From Clostridia bacterium (GTDB taxonomy: Bacteria; Bacillota; Clostridia; Saccharofermentanales; UBA5734): DNA of 19,068 nt. The translations under genes and the position numbers were made by a program. Positions 8,136-14,519 of the stretch are shown here, piece after piece; within the stretch, counting starts at the first letter, position 1, and each line of letters opens with the position of its first letter. A model generated the notes under the pieces. The model was given only the letters and a program-made list of their open reading frames with translations. It had not been told where the DNA came from and searched no databases. Location of the stretch: assembly GCA_017997315.1 (NCBI GenBank), contig JAGOFF010000015.1, forward strand, positions 1 through 19,068, written 5' to 3'.

Positions 8136-8168
8136 AGGAAAACCGGACCGATCGGAGCGTGGTTTTCC
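8114..8168 (+). promoter_or_regulatory. Competing hairpins spanning the kinase end and the next gene's start
   Basis: CCGGTTTTCC (8114-8123) is a perfect 10-bp complement of GGAAAACCGG (8137-8146). The last eight bases before the next start codon, GGTTTTCC (8161-8168), complement GGAAAACC (8137-8144). The middle arm can thus pair with either flank but not both. The second pairing loops out the weak GGAG (8154-8157) and ends directly at the ATG at 8169. This could be a translational switch or a coincidence of short repeats. Confidence 0.4.
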
Positions 8169-8984
8169 ATGGCAAGGCTTTCCCTGTGCATCGAACCGAT
8201 CCTGAAAGAGTACTCTCTCCCGGACCGCATCCGGATCGCCGCGGAGGCGGGATACCGCACGGTCGAGTTCTGGGAGCCCGCGGGCCGGGACCTCGCGGGG
8301 ATGGGCGCGGCCGCATCGTCCTGCGGGGTGGGGATCGCCGCCTGCCTGATCCATGAGTCGAACACCCATCCGCTGTGCCGACCCGGACCCGAGGCGCTGG
8401 ACAACCTGCGCCGCTCGATCGGCATGGCCGGCGAGATCGGGTGCCGCACCCTGATCGGGCTGGCGGGCGACGCCGGGGGGCCGCTGGAGGCGCAGCGCGC
8501 CGCGATCGTCGAGATCCTCCGGAGCATGGCGGACACGCTGGTCCGCGCGGATGTGACCCTGGTCCTCGAGCCGCTCAACACCCGGATCGACCACCCCGGG
8601 TATTTCCTCGATTCCTCCGCAGCAGGCTTCGGAATCGTACGGGAGGTCGGGTGCCCCAACATCCGGCTTCTGTTCGACGTCTACCACATGCAGATCATGG
8701 AGGGCAGCCTGACCGCCTCCATCACAGACAATATTGAAAACATCGGGCATTTCCATCTGGCGGGAGTACCGGGACGGCATGAACCGACAGAGGGCGAGGT
8801 CGACTACCGGTATCTGCTGGGACGGATCGACGCGCTCGGGTACGACCGGTATGCGGGGCTGGAATACTGGCCTTCCCATGACCATCGGGAGTCGATCGCG
8901 CGATGCCGCGCATATCTTGCGTCCGCGCCTCTCCCGCCGTCGGCCCGAACGGTTCCCTCCGGGGCGGATTCTGTGCGAAAATAA
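8169..8984 (+). CDS. Hydroxypyruvate isomerase-like TIM barrel protein
   Basis: This 271-residue protein is a xylose-isomerase-like TIM barrel of the Hyi family, which interconverts hydroxypyruvate and tartronate semialdehyde or related C3-C6 keto-sugars with a divalent metal. The metal ligands expected of the family are visible: Glu in LVLEPLN (about 138), Asp in LFDVYHMQ (about 173), His in HFHLAGVPGR (about 198) and Glu in GLEYWP (about 233). The length is slightly above the usual 255-260 because of a C-terminal tail of about 20 residues rich in Pro, Ser and Arg. The start codon follows the GGTTTTCC arm of a hairpin, and the nearest GGAG is 11 nt upstream, so translation may be weak or regulated. 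It follows the sensor kinase by 33 nt. Its substrate is uncertain; other sugar isomerase or epimerase functions are possible. Confidence 0.8.
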   Translation: MARLSLCIEPILKEYSLPDRIRIAAEAGYRTVEFWEPAGRDLAGMGAAASSCGVGIAACLIHESNTHPLCRPGPEALDNLRRSIGMAGEIGCRTLIGLAGDAGGPLEAQRAAIVEILRSMADTLVRADVTLVLEPLNTRIDHPGYFLDSSAAGFGIVREVGCPNIRLLFDVYHMQIMEGSLTASITDNIENIGHFHLAGVPGRHEPTEGEVDYRYLLGRIDALGYDRYAGLEYWPSHDHRESIARCRAYLASAPLPPSARTVPSGADSVRK

Positions 8985-9037
8985 GAGAAACGGCAGCCCG
9001 GGCGGACGTCCGGCAAACGGCCCGTTAGGAGAGACGC

Positions 9038-9928
9038 ATGGACTTCGCTTTCTACGATCTCGAGGGCGAGAAGCACAGCGACATCAACCACCGTTTCGTA
9101 CAGCCGCCGCAGGTTTCCTACTTCGTCACGACCCAGGACCGGTTCGGAAACGTGAACGTCACCCCGGTCACGATGGGTACGAGCTTCGCGCCGCCCTGGT
9201 ACTACGTGTTCTGCCTGTCGAACCTGTTCGTCCCGGACTGGGACGGGGAGTACAAGCCCGGGGTCAAGCAGGGGTACATGAACCTCAAGGAGAACCCGGA
9301 ATGCGTCATCAGCTACTACGGGCACGACCTGGTGCGCGAGAGCTGGATCGCGGGCATGCCGATCCCCAAGGGGATCGACGAGATGGAGGTCGCGGGGCTG
9401 ACCCCGCTCCCGTCCCGCAAGGTCGCCCCGCCCGGGATCGCGGAATGTCCGGTCAACATGGAGTGCAGGGTCATCAACACCCTCAAGGTGGGCAGCCGAT
9501 GGACGCTTTACACCTGCGAGATCGTCGGGGTCTCGGTCAACTCGGACTTCGTCGAGCGCGACAAGACCGAATTCCAGGGGATGGGCGTGCTGGGCATCGA
9601 CCCGGTGTTCGAGGTCAAGATCGCCAAGGGGGACACCCCGGAAACCAGTGCGATGCGTCTGTACTACAACCGGATGGACTTCAGCCGGATCGAGCGCTGC
9701 CCCGAGGACGTCGGGTGCGAGGACGAATGGATCGGGAGCTTCGACCAGTGGCTGCTGGATGAGCAGAAACGCGGCAAGCTGAGCGAAGCGGAGCGGATGG
9801 AGATCCTCGAGCTCGACGCCAAATGGGCGCGGAACCGCGATCCGGCGACAAACGGCGCGGTCCGGCGGGACCTGACCGACAAGCTGCGGCGGCTGGTGAA
9901 ACCCCAGCTCACCTTCCGGCTCGACTGA
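9038..9928 (+). CDS. Flavin reductase-like (FMN-binding) protein with C-terminal extension
   Basis: The first two thirds of this 296-residue protein match the flavin-reductase-like split beta-barrel (flavoredoxin) family. It begins with PPQVSYFVTTQD and GNVNVTPVTMGTSFAP, the usual first strands and FMN-phosphate region, then has ECVISYYGHDLV and a VGVSVNSDF strand near 170. Members bind FMN and act as NAD(P)H:flavin reductases or as electron-carrier flavoredoxins in anaerobes. The family is usually about 190-210 residues. Here about 80 extra C-terminal residues (from CEDEWIGSFDQWLLDEQK) are charged and helical, with no domain I recognise. GGAGA lies 6 nt before the ATG. It sits 53 nt after the Hyi-like gene and 30 nt before the first kinase-fold gene, so it is probably in one operon. 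The physiological partner is unknown. Confidence 0.8.
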   Translation: MDFAFYDLEGEKHSDINHRFVQPPQVSYFVTTQDRFGNVNVTPVTMGTSFAPPWYYVFCLSNLFVPDWDGEYKPGVKQGYMNLKENPECVISYYGHDLVRESWIAGMPIPKGIDEMEVAGLTPLPSRKVAPPGIAECPVNMECRVINTLKVGSRWTLYTCEIVGVSVNSDFVERDKTEFQGMGVLGIDPVFEVKIAKGDTPETSAMRLYYNRMDFSRIERCPEDVGCEDEWIGSFDQWLLDEQKRGKLSEAERMEILELDAKWARNRDPATNGAVRRDLTDKLRRLVKPQLTFRLD

Positions 9929-9958
9929 CCCCTCCATGACGGAAAACGGAGACAGATC

Positions 9959-10924
9959 ATGAGAAAAGCCCGCTCCATCCGGCCGCCCCGGTTCGAATCG
10001 GATATCGAGTTCGACGCGCGCCGTTCCGACACCGAGTTCTGGCGCCCGTACGTCGAAGCGGTCCTGGAGCGGATCGGGCGCGGCGGGGACGAGCGCTACC
10101 TGACCATCGGGACGAGCGCCTCCTGGCCGGTGTTCCTGCACGGGGACATCGCGGTCAAGCTCTTCGGACAGCGGGAGGACTGGCGCGCGGCGTTCCGCTC
10201 GGAGCGTGCGGCGCACGTGGTGCTGGCGGCCGACCCCGGAATCGCGGCACCCGGGCTGGTGGCGGAGGGCCGGCTTTTCCTGGGGAATGAAACCTCCTGG
10301 CCCTATCTCGTCACCACGAGGCTCCCCGGTGTCGACTGGCGGGAGGCCGAGCCGGACCCGGACCAGCGTACGGTCCTCGCCCGGGAACTGGGGCGCCAGA
10401 TCCGGCGGCTGCACGCCATCCGCGCCTGGGGCGAGGTCGCAACCTCTGCGGACCGGCCGGTCCGGAACGTCCGCGAGGCCGCGCTCCGGAGTTCGCTCCC
10501 GCTCCATCTGGCGGAGCAGGCGGCGGACTTTGTGGCGCGGATGGGGATCCACAACCGTCCCGAGGACCGGGTGTTCCGCCACGGCGGCCTGTCCCCCCGG
10601 CATATCCTGGTCGAAAACGGTCATCTGTCCGGCCTCCTCGACTGGGGCGGCGCCATGGTCGACGACCGGCACAGTGAACTCCCGCGCCTCCTCCTGGACA
10701 CGTTCCTGGGCGACAAGATCCTGCTGCGGCTGTTCCTGGAGGCCGCGCGCTGGCCGGTCGGGCGGGACTTCCCGCGCCGGGCGCTGGCGCATACGCTGGC
10801 CCGGCAGGCGGACGCACGGAGCCGGCACGGATTCAGCGACCTGTTTCTAGTTCCTGCACGCCGTTATCCGCTCGAAGACATGCAGACGCTCGACGAACTG
10901 GCGGTCGCGGTGTTCGGAATATGA
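9959..10924 (+). CDS. APH/choline-kinase-fold protein, probably catalytically impaired
   Basis: This 321-residue protein has the aminoglycoside phosphotransferase fold. The N-lobe keeps the ATP-binding Lys67 (AVKLFG) and the Glu of SERAAHVV (about 82). The catalytic loop reads FRHGGLSPRHILVENG, where the family normally has HGDLxxxN or HGDLxxxH. The catalytic Asp is therefore Gly210, encoded GGC, one base from an Asp codon. His215 in place of Asn is also seen in macrolide kinases. The metal-binding Asp228 (LLDWGGA) is kept. Phosphotransfer is expected to be weak or absent, so it may be a pseudokinase. It is followed with a 4-bp overlap by a second APH-fold gene with an intact loop, which suggests a complex or regulatory pair. 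The substrate is unknown and need not be an antibiotic. I infer the loss of function from the motif only. Confidence 0.82.
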   Translation: MRKARSIRPPRFESDIEFDARRSDTEFWRPYVEAVLERIGRGGDERYLTIGTSASWPVFLHGDIAVKLFGQREDWRAAFRSERAAHVVLAADPGIAAPGLVAEGRLFLGNETSWPYLVTTRLPGVDWREAEPDPDQRTVLARELGRQIRRLHAIRAWGEVATSADRPVRNVREAALRSSLPLHLAEQAADFVARMGIHNRPEDRVFRHGGLSPRHILVENGHLSGLLDWGGAMVDDRHSELPRLLLDTFLGDKILLRLFLEAARWPVGRDFPRRALAHTLARQADARSRHGFSDLFLVPARRYPLEDMQTLDELAVAVFGI

Positions 10925-11883
10925 GCGCGCCGGATTCCGGCCGTATCGTCCATACCCTGGAAACCGACTACGGCCTCCATATCGACCGGATCACCCTGCA
11001 CCGCGAGATGATCGGCCATGTCTACCTGGTGGAGTCCGACGGCGGGCGGCAGGTGTTGAAACTCTACCGCCCTTCCCTCTCGGAGGAGGCGGTCCGTTCC
11101 GTCGGGATCCTCCGGTATCTGGAGTCGCGGGACTTCCCGACGGCGCCGATCCGGCCGACCCTGCACGGCGAATTCCATTTTGTTCTCCCGTCCCCTGCAC
11201 CGGACGATCCGTCCGGAACGGGGGACCGGATCGGCATCCTGTTCGGGTATGTCCCGGGGGACGAGCCCCGGACGGGCGGCATGCGGATCGCGGAGATCGG
11301 CCGGCATATCGGCCGGCTGCACCGCATCATGGCGGATTACCCGGGCGACCTCCCGCGGCACGGGGCGGACTTCTATATCGGCCGGTTCATCCGGCTGCTG
11401 GATGCGCTCGGCTATCCCGGGAACCGGAACGCGGAACTCGCGGCGTACAGCGCGGAAGCGTGGGGACGGCTTGCGGCCCTGCCGCCGGGTTTCTGCCACG
11501 GGGACTGCCATACCGGGAACATGATCCGTACAGCGGACGGCCGGATCGTGCTGATCGACTATGATGCCGCCTCGGTCGCGACGCCGGTGGTCGATGTCGC
11601 CACCCTGTGCGACGCTTCGCACTTCAACCGGTTCGACACCGCGGCTTACGACCGGACGCAGCGCCGCCTCGAGCGCTTCGTGCAGGGGTATTCCGCGGAG
11701 CGGACGCTGTCCGGAGCCGAGTTGTCCGCGGTGTCCGACTTCGTGGCGGTCCGGCACTGCGAACTGATCGCCACCATCGCGGCGGCACAAGGGCTGGAAG
11801 AAATCCGGACGGCGTTCCTGGACGAACAGTATCAGTGGCTGCTGGACTGGGACCGGTTGTGCCGTTCGCATCGGCAGGGCTGA
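10921..11883 (+). CDS. APH-family phosphotransferase (intact catalytic loop)
   Basis: This 320-residue protein is a small-molecule kinase of the aminoglycoside phosphotransferase, homoserine kinase II and choline kinase group. The N-lobe has the ATP lysine in VLKLYRP (Lys47). The catalytic loop is FCHGDCHTGN with His193, Asp195 and Asn200. The metal site is LIDYDAAS (Asp213, Asp215). A VPGDEPR segment (111-117) marks the hinge. It should phosphorylate a hydroxyl group of a small molecule with ATP. The substrate cannot be read, but the HGDCHTGN plus IDYDAA pattern is closer to the ThrB2/YihE-like branch than to classical antibiotic-resistance enzymes. It starts in the ATGA overlap with the preceding pseudokinase-like gene, so the two are translationally coupled. 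Confidence 0.87.
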   Translation: MSAPDSGRIVHTLETDYGLHIDRITLHREMIGHVYLVESDGGRQVLKLYRPSLSEEAVRSVGILRYLESRDFPTAPIRPTLHGEFHFVLPSPAPDDPSGTGDRIGILFGYVPGDEPRTGGMRIAEIGRHIGRLHRIMADYPGDLPRHGADFYIGRFIRLLDALGYPGNRNAELAAYSAEAWGRLAALPPGFCHGDCHTGNMIRTADGRIVLIDYDAASVATPVVDVATLCDASHFNRFDTAAYDRTQRRLERFVQGYSAERTLSGAELSAVSDFVAVRHCELIATIAAAQGLEEIRTAFLDEQYQWLLDWDRLCRSHRQG

Positions 11884-11943
11884 GGCGGGAACGGGCTTCA
11901 CGGACGTCCTATTTGGAAAACGGACCTCATCCGTCCCAAGTGG

Positions 11944-11949
11944 CATACT
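11944..11949 (+). promoter_or_regulatory. Possible extended -10 for the flavodoxin operon
   Basis: TGG-CATACT (TG at 11941-11942, CATACT at 11944-11949) resembles an extended -10 element about 43 nt before the flavodoxin start. No properly spaced -35 is visible; TTGGAA at 11913 is 25 bp away. The 108-bp gap is the only large break in this plus-strand run, so a separate promoter is plausible. A short ACGGA/TCCGT inverted repeat (11920-11934) lies just upstream. Confidence 0.22.
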
Positions 11950-11991
11950 GATAGGGAATTCCGGCGACGATGAAGGAGGAGGGACAGGGAC

Positions 11992-12501
11992 ATGGGCAAG
12001 ACGTTGATCGTGTACTATTCCTGGGTCGGAAACACCGCGGCGGTCGCGCAGGAGATCCAGGCGCAGACCGGATACGACCTGCGCCCGATCGAGGAAAAGA
12101 AGCTTCGCAAGCCCGGGGCCTACGCCGGGGCGGCCATGGCCGGTTTCTTCGGGATCGGGGGCGCGATCCGCCCCATGGACTTCTCCCTGGAGGGATACGA
12201 CCGGGTGCTGCTCGGGAGTCCGGTCTGGGCCGGGAATCCTCCGCCCGCGGTCAAGCGCTTCCTGCACCGGGCGAACCTCACCGGTCGGCGCGTCTGGCTG
12301 TTCATTACCAAGGCGGACGACAAACTCCCGCAAAAGGTGGTCGACACCCTCACCGCGCGTGTCGTGCAGGCGGGCGGCACTGTGGCCGGGGTGTTTTCCG
12401 CTACAACCAAAATGGATTCGGTCGTGCCGGTCGAGGACTATCGGCAGGCACTGCTCGACTGGCTCGAGGAACAGGGACTGGCAGTGGAACGCAACGCCTG
12501 A
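11992..12501 (+). CDS. Flavodoxin family protein
   Basis: This 169-residue protein carries non-covalent FMN and moves low-potential electrons in the cytoplasm. The N-terminal TLIVYYSWVGNTAAVA is the phosphate-binding loop after the first beta-strand. The later VLLGSPVWAGNPPPAVKRFL is the loop that stacks on the FMN ring, typical of the 'flavodoxin_4'-like NAD(P)H-dependent group. The length matches the family. AGGAGGAGGG lies upstream of the ATG, a strong translation signal. It is followed after 19 nt by a double [4Fe-4S] cluster protein, so the two are likely partners or at least co-expressed. It could also act as a flavodoxin-like oxidoreductase rather than a carrier. Confidence 0.9.
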   Translation: MGKTLIVYYSWVGNTAAVAQEIQAQTGYDLRPIEEKKLRKPGAYAGAAMAGFFGIGGAIRPMDFSLEGYDRVLLGSPVWAGNPPPAVKRFLHRANLTGRRVWLFITKADDKLPQKVVDTLTARVVQAGGTVAGVFSATTKMDSVVPVEDYRQALLDWLEEQGLAVERNA

Positions 12502-12520
12502 GCCCCGCGGAGGGATGGGA

Positions 12521-13465
12521 ATGATCCAGACGATCAAGAACCGGGTGAAAGAGGCCGGAAGCCGGGTGCGCGTGGTATCCGTATCGCGGTTGGCGGAGCT
12601 GCGGGAGGACCTCGACCGGTTCGAAGCCGCGGAGGAACTCAACGGCTTCCAGAGATATATCCTGCATCACATCTACCAGCTAGACCTGCCCGAAGGTTTC
12701 GAGGCCCGTTCGGTGCTTGTAGCCGCTACTCCCGCTCCTCCCTATGCTCGGGTGGAGTTCGAGTACGGCGACAGAAAGCATCGGATGCTCGGCATGTGCC
12801 GCTCGGATGCGGACGGGACGGGGGAAGAGTTGTCCATGCTTCTCCACCGGCTTCTGGAGGAGATCCTGACTCCCGCGGGCTACCACGTCGCGGACGCCCA
12901 TCGGCTTCCGCTCAAGCGTCTTGCGGTCCGGAGCGGACTGTCGGTCTACGGCCGAAACAACATCACGTATTCGGAGGGAATGGGGAGTTATTATACGCTG
13001 TTCGCTTTTCTCACCGATCTGCCGGCGGATCCGGACGGGGACGACTGGACGGAGGTCCGCCTGGCCGAAGCCTGCGACGGATGCGGCGTCTGCATCGCGG
13101 CCTGCCCGACCGGGGCCATCCGGCCGGAACGCTTCCTGATCGACAACGAGCGGTGCCTCACGTACTTCAATGAAATGCCGGGCGATATCCCGGAATGGGT
13201 ACCGCGGGACGCGTTCCATTGCCTGTACGACTGCCTCGACTGCCAGCTCGGCTGCCCGATGAACGCCCCGTACAAGGATCACGTCGCCGGTCCGTTCCGG
13301 TTCGACGCGGACGAGACCGCCCGCATCCTGGACGGACTGCATCCCCGGGATGCCGAACCCGGTCTGGCCTGCCGGATGCGCATCCTCATGATGGATGAAT
13401 TCCACAATGTGATCCCGCGCAATCTCCGGATGATGTTCGACCGTCAAGGACCGGAACTGTGGTAA
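12521..13465 (+). CDS. QueG-like 4Fe-4S double-cluster protein
   Basis: This 314-residue protein has a ferredoxin-type double-cluster domain related to epoxyqueuosine reductase (QueG). The first cluster is Cys185, Cys188, Cys191 and Cys195 (CDGCGVCIAACPTGAI). The second is built from Cys212, Cys238, Cys241 and Cys245 (CLDCQLGCP); Cys234 is an extra. Just before them, VRSGLSVYGRNNITYSEGMG resembles the QueG substrate-loop region, but its usual WIGKN is VYGRN here. This makes a divergent family member more likely than true QueG. I chose the ATG at 12521 because GGAGG lies 7 nt upstream; the in-frame ATG at 12515 is too close to that site. The gene follows the flavodoxin by 19 nt, which suggests the flavodoxin supplies electrons. 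The substrate is not known. Confidence 0.85.
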   Translation: MIQTIKNRVKEAGSRVRVVSVSRLAELREDLDRFEAAEELNGFQRYILHHIYQLDLPEGFEARSVLVAATPAPPYARVEFEYGDRKHRMLGMCRSDADGTGEELSMLLHRLLEEILTPAGYHVADAHRLPLKRLAVRSGLSVYGRNNITYSEGMGSYYTLFAFLTDLPADPDGDDWTEVRLAEACDGCGVCIAACPTGAIRPERFLIDNERCLTYFNEMPGDIPEWVPRDAFHCLYDCLDCQLGCPMNAPYKDHVAGPFRFDADETARILDGLHPRDAEPGLACRMRILMMDEFHNVIPRNLRMMFDRQGPELW

Positions 13466-13478
13466 AGGCCGGGATGCG

Positions 13479-13868
13479 TCAGCGCACGCCGGTCACCCGT
13501 CCGTCCGCGTCGGTCTCGTAGCGGCCCTTGGACATGTCCAGGATGACGTACTCGTTGTCCCATGTGTCGCGGACCACGGCGCACCGTCCGATCGGGATGT
13601 CGAACGGTCCGTACACCACCTTGCCGCCGGCCGCGACGATCCGTTCCACCGCTTCGGGGACCGATCCGACCTTGAAATCCACATTCATGCGCGGTCGGTC
13701 GGTCTGCAGAACGAGCTCCGCAACGCCGCCCGGCATTCCGAGTCCGAGCGTGGTGTCCGACCGCCACAGGAGTTCCAGCCCGAGGGCGTCCCGGTAGAAC
13801 GCCAACCCGGCGTCCAGGTCGTCCACATGCAGTTCGATGCAGTCGACATGTTCAAAGACAGGATCCAT
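13479..13868 (-). CDS. VOC-family (glyoxalase/bleomycin-resistance-like) protein
   Basis: This 129-residue single-module protein has the paired beta-alpha-beta-beta-beta repeats of the vicinal oxygen chelate fold. The first module begins with CIELHVDDLDAGLAFYRDAL and the second with MNVDFKVGSVPEAVERIVAAG. The C-terminal part has RDTWDNEYVILDMS, the usual last strand. Family members bind a metal and act as glyoxalases, dioxygenases, epimerases or drug-binding proteins, and short single-module ones like this are usually of unknown function. GAGGG lies 7 nt before the ATG. The gene is convergent with the QueG-like gene (13-nt gap) and divergent from the FMN-binding gene. No specific substrate can be named. 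Confidence 0.88.
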   Translation of the reverse strand: MDPVFEHVDCIELHVDDLDAGLAFYRDALGLELLWRSDTTLGLGMPGGVAELVLQTDRPRMNVDFKVGSVPEAVERIVAAGGKVVYGPFDIPIGRCAVVRDTWDNEYVILDMSKGRYETDADGRVTGVR

Positions 13869-13885
13869 CCGTCCGCCCTCTCACT

Positions 13886-13918
13886 CCGGTTTCGGTGTTC
13901 TTCGCCGAAACCGGTTTT
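13886..13918 (+). terminator. Perfect 10-bp hairpin with T-run
   Basis: CCGGTTTCGG (13886-13895) and CCGAAACCGG (13905-13914) form a perfect 10-bp stem with a 9-nt loop, followed on the plus strand by TTTTCATTGT. As a plus-strand terminator it would stop read-through from the redox genes before the FMN-binding gene. On the minus strand it falls at the very start of the expected VOC transcript, so it may also shape that leader. Confidence 0.5.
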
Positions 13919-13946
13919 CATTGTATATCCTTTTTCGCTATATAAT
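13917..13946 (+). promoter_or_regulatory. Promoter for the FMN-binding gene
   Basis: A perfect TATAAT (13941-13946) has a weaker -35, TTCATT (13917-13922), 18 bp upstream. It points toward the FMN-binding gene, whose ATG is 80 nt away. Its -10 overlaps the -35 of the oppositely directed VOC promoter, so the two would compete for polymerase. Confidence 0.5.
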
Positions 13947-13949
13947 CAA
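13920..13949 (-). promoter_or_regulatory. Promoter for the VOC gene
   Basis: On the minus strand, TTGATT (plus 13944-13949) and TACAAT (plus 13920-13925) are 18 bp apart, a good sigma-70 match. Transcription would begin near 13913, within the 10-bp hairpin, giving a leader of about 45 nt before the VOC start codon. Confidence 0.5.
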
Positions 13950-14026
13950 ATGGAACTACGCAAACGGCCGGAGCGGGAACGGGATTCCGCATCGACGTAC
14001 CGCAGACAGGATGGAGGGATGGAACA

Positions 14027-14437
14027 ATGGCGGGGAAGCATCGACGGGGACTCCGGGCATTGGCGGTTATTGCCGGGATCCTGCTGATCCTGGCGGGGAT
14101 ATTCGCACTTGCCGTACTGCGGGGGATGGGGATCCGGGACGACGTGATCCGGGAGCCTGATCTCCCGGCCGTTCCGGATGGGACGTATGTCGGCGCGCTG
14201 GCCGGAAGCCGGTTCGCCAACCAGGTACAGGTGACCATGGCGGACGGCCGGATCACCCGTATCGAATTGCTCAAGCCGATCTCCGGCGGGGATACCGCCG
14301 GAATCGGGGCGGGAGTGGTCGCGGCCGTCCTGGCCGGCCAGACCCTGCAGATCGACACGGTCGGCGGGGCGAGCATCACCACCAAGGCTTATCTGAAGTC
14401 CATCGAAGACGCTTTGTTCACCCGGACCGAGCCTTGA
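14027..14437 (+). CDS. Membrane-anchored FMN-binding domain protein
   Basis: This 136-residue protein has one N-terminal membrane helix (about 11-31, after KHRRGLR) and then a single FMN-binding domain like those of RnfG, NqrC and NosR. The domain starts with DGTYVGALAGSRFANQV and ends with DTVGGASITTKAYLKSIEDAL (110-130). The known flavinylation motif is D-x-x-(S/T)-G-A-T. Here the matching residues are Asp110, Gly113, Gly114, Ala115 and Ser116, so covalent FMN would have to be on Ser or be absent. It faces outside and could pass electrons across the membrane or to extracytoplasmic acceptors. GGAGGG lies 8 nt before the ATG. Its end converges on the lactate permease. No ApbE flavin transferase is seen in the window. 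Confidence 0.85.
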   Translation: MAGKHRRGLRALAVIAGILLILAGIFALAVLRGMGIRDDVIREPDLPAVPDGTYVGALAGSRFANQVQVTMADGRITRIELLKPISGGDTAGIGAGVVAAVLAGQTLQIDTVGGASITTKAYLKSIEDALFTRTEP

Positions 14438-14519
14438 ATCCATGGAGGCGGGAAGGCCGGACGGTGCACCGTCGGACACATGATGTCACCGGGATGCCGT
14501 ATCCGTCCACGGATCCGGC
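14438..14519. other. Convergent gap with palindromes
   Basis: This 82-bp gap between the FMN-binding gene and the permease holds a perfect 14-bp palindrome, GACGGTGCACCGTC (14460-14473), and an ATCCGT-CC-ACGGAT inverted repeat (14501-14514). Neither is followed by a T-run, so they are not standard terminators, but they may form mRNA ends for either gene. Confidence 0.35.

Noticed and set aside
9003..9012. CGGACGTCCG palindrome between the Hyi-like and flavin reductase genes
   Set aside because: It is short, GC-rich and has no T-run; such palindromes are expected by chance in this composition.
9990..10000. GGTTCGAATC resembling a tRNA T-loop
   Set aside because: It lies inside the coding sequence of the first APH-fold protein, and no acceptor, D or anticodon stems can be drawn around it.
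7023..10828. Very long open frames on the minus strand (about 620 and 670 codons)
   Set aside because: They are antisense to well-supported genes (kinase, Hyi-like, flavin reductase, APH-fold), arise from GC-rich codon bias, lack ribosome binding sites and give low-complexity Pro/Arg/Gly-rich products.
10864..12642. A 592-codon minus-strand open frame
   Set aside because: It is antisense to the second APH-fold gene, flavodoxin and the QueG-like start, has no recognisable domain, and is a composition artefact.
13469..13492. Imperfect hairpin between the convergent QueG-like and VOC genes
   Set aside because: A 4-bp stem, a 2x2 internal loop and a second 4-bp stem with no T-run are too weak to call a terminator.
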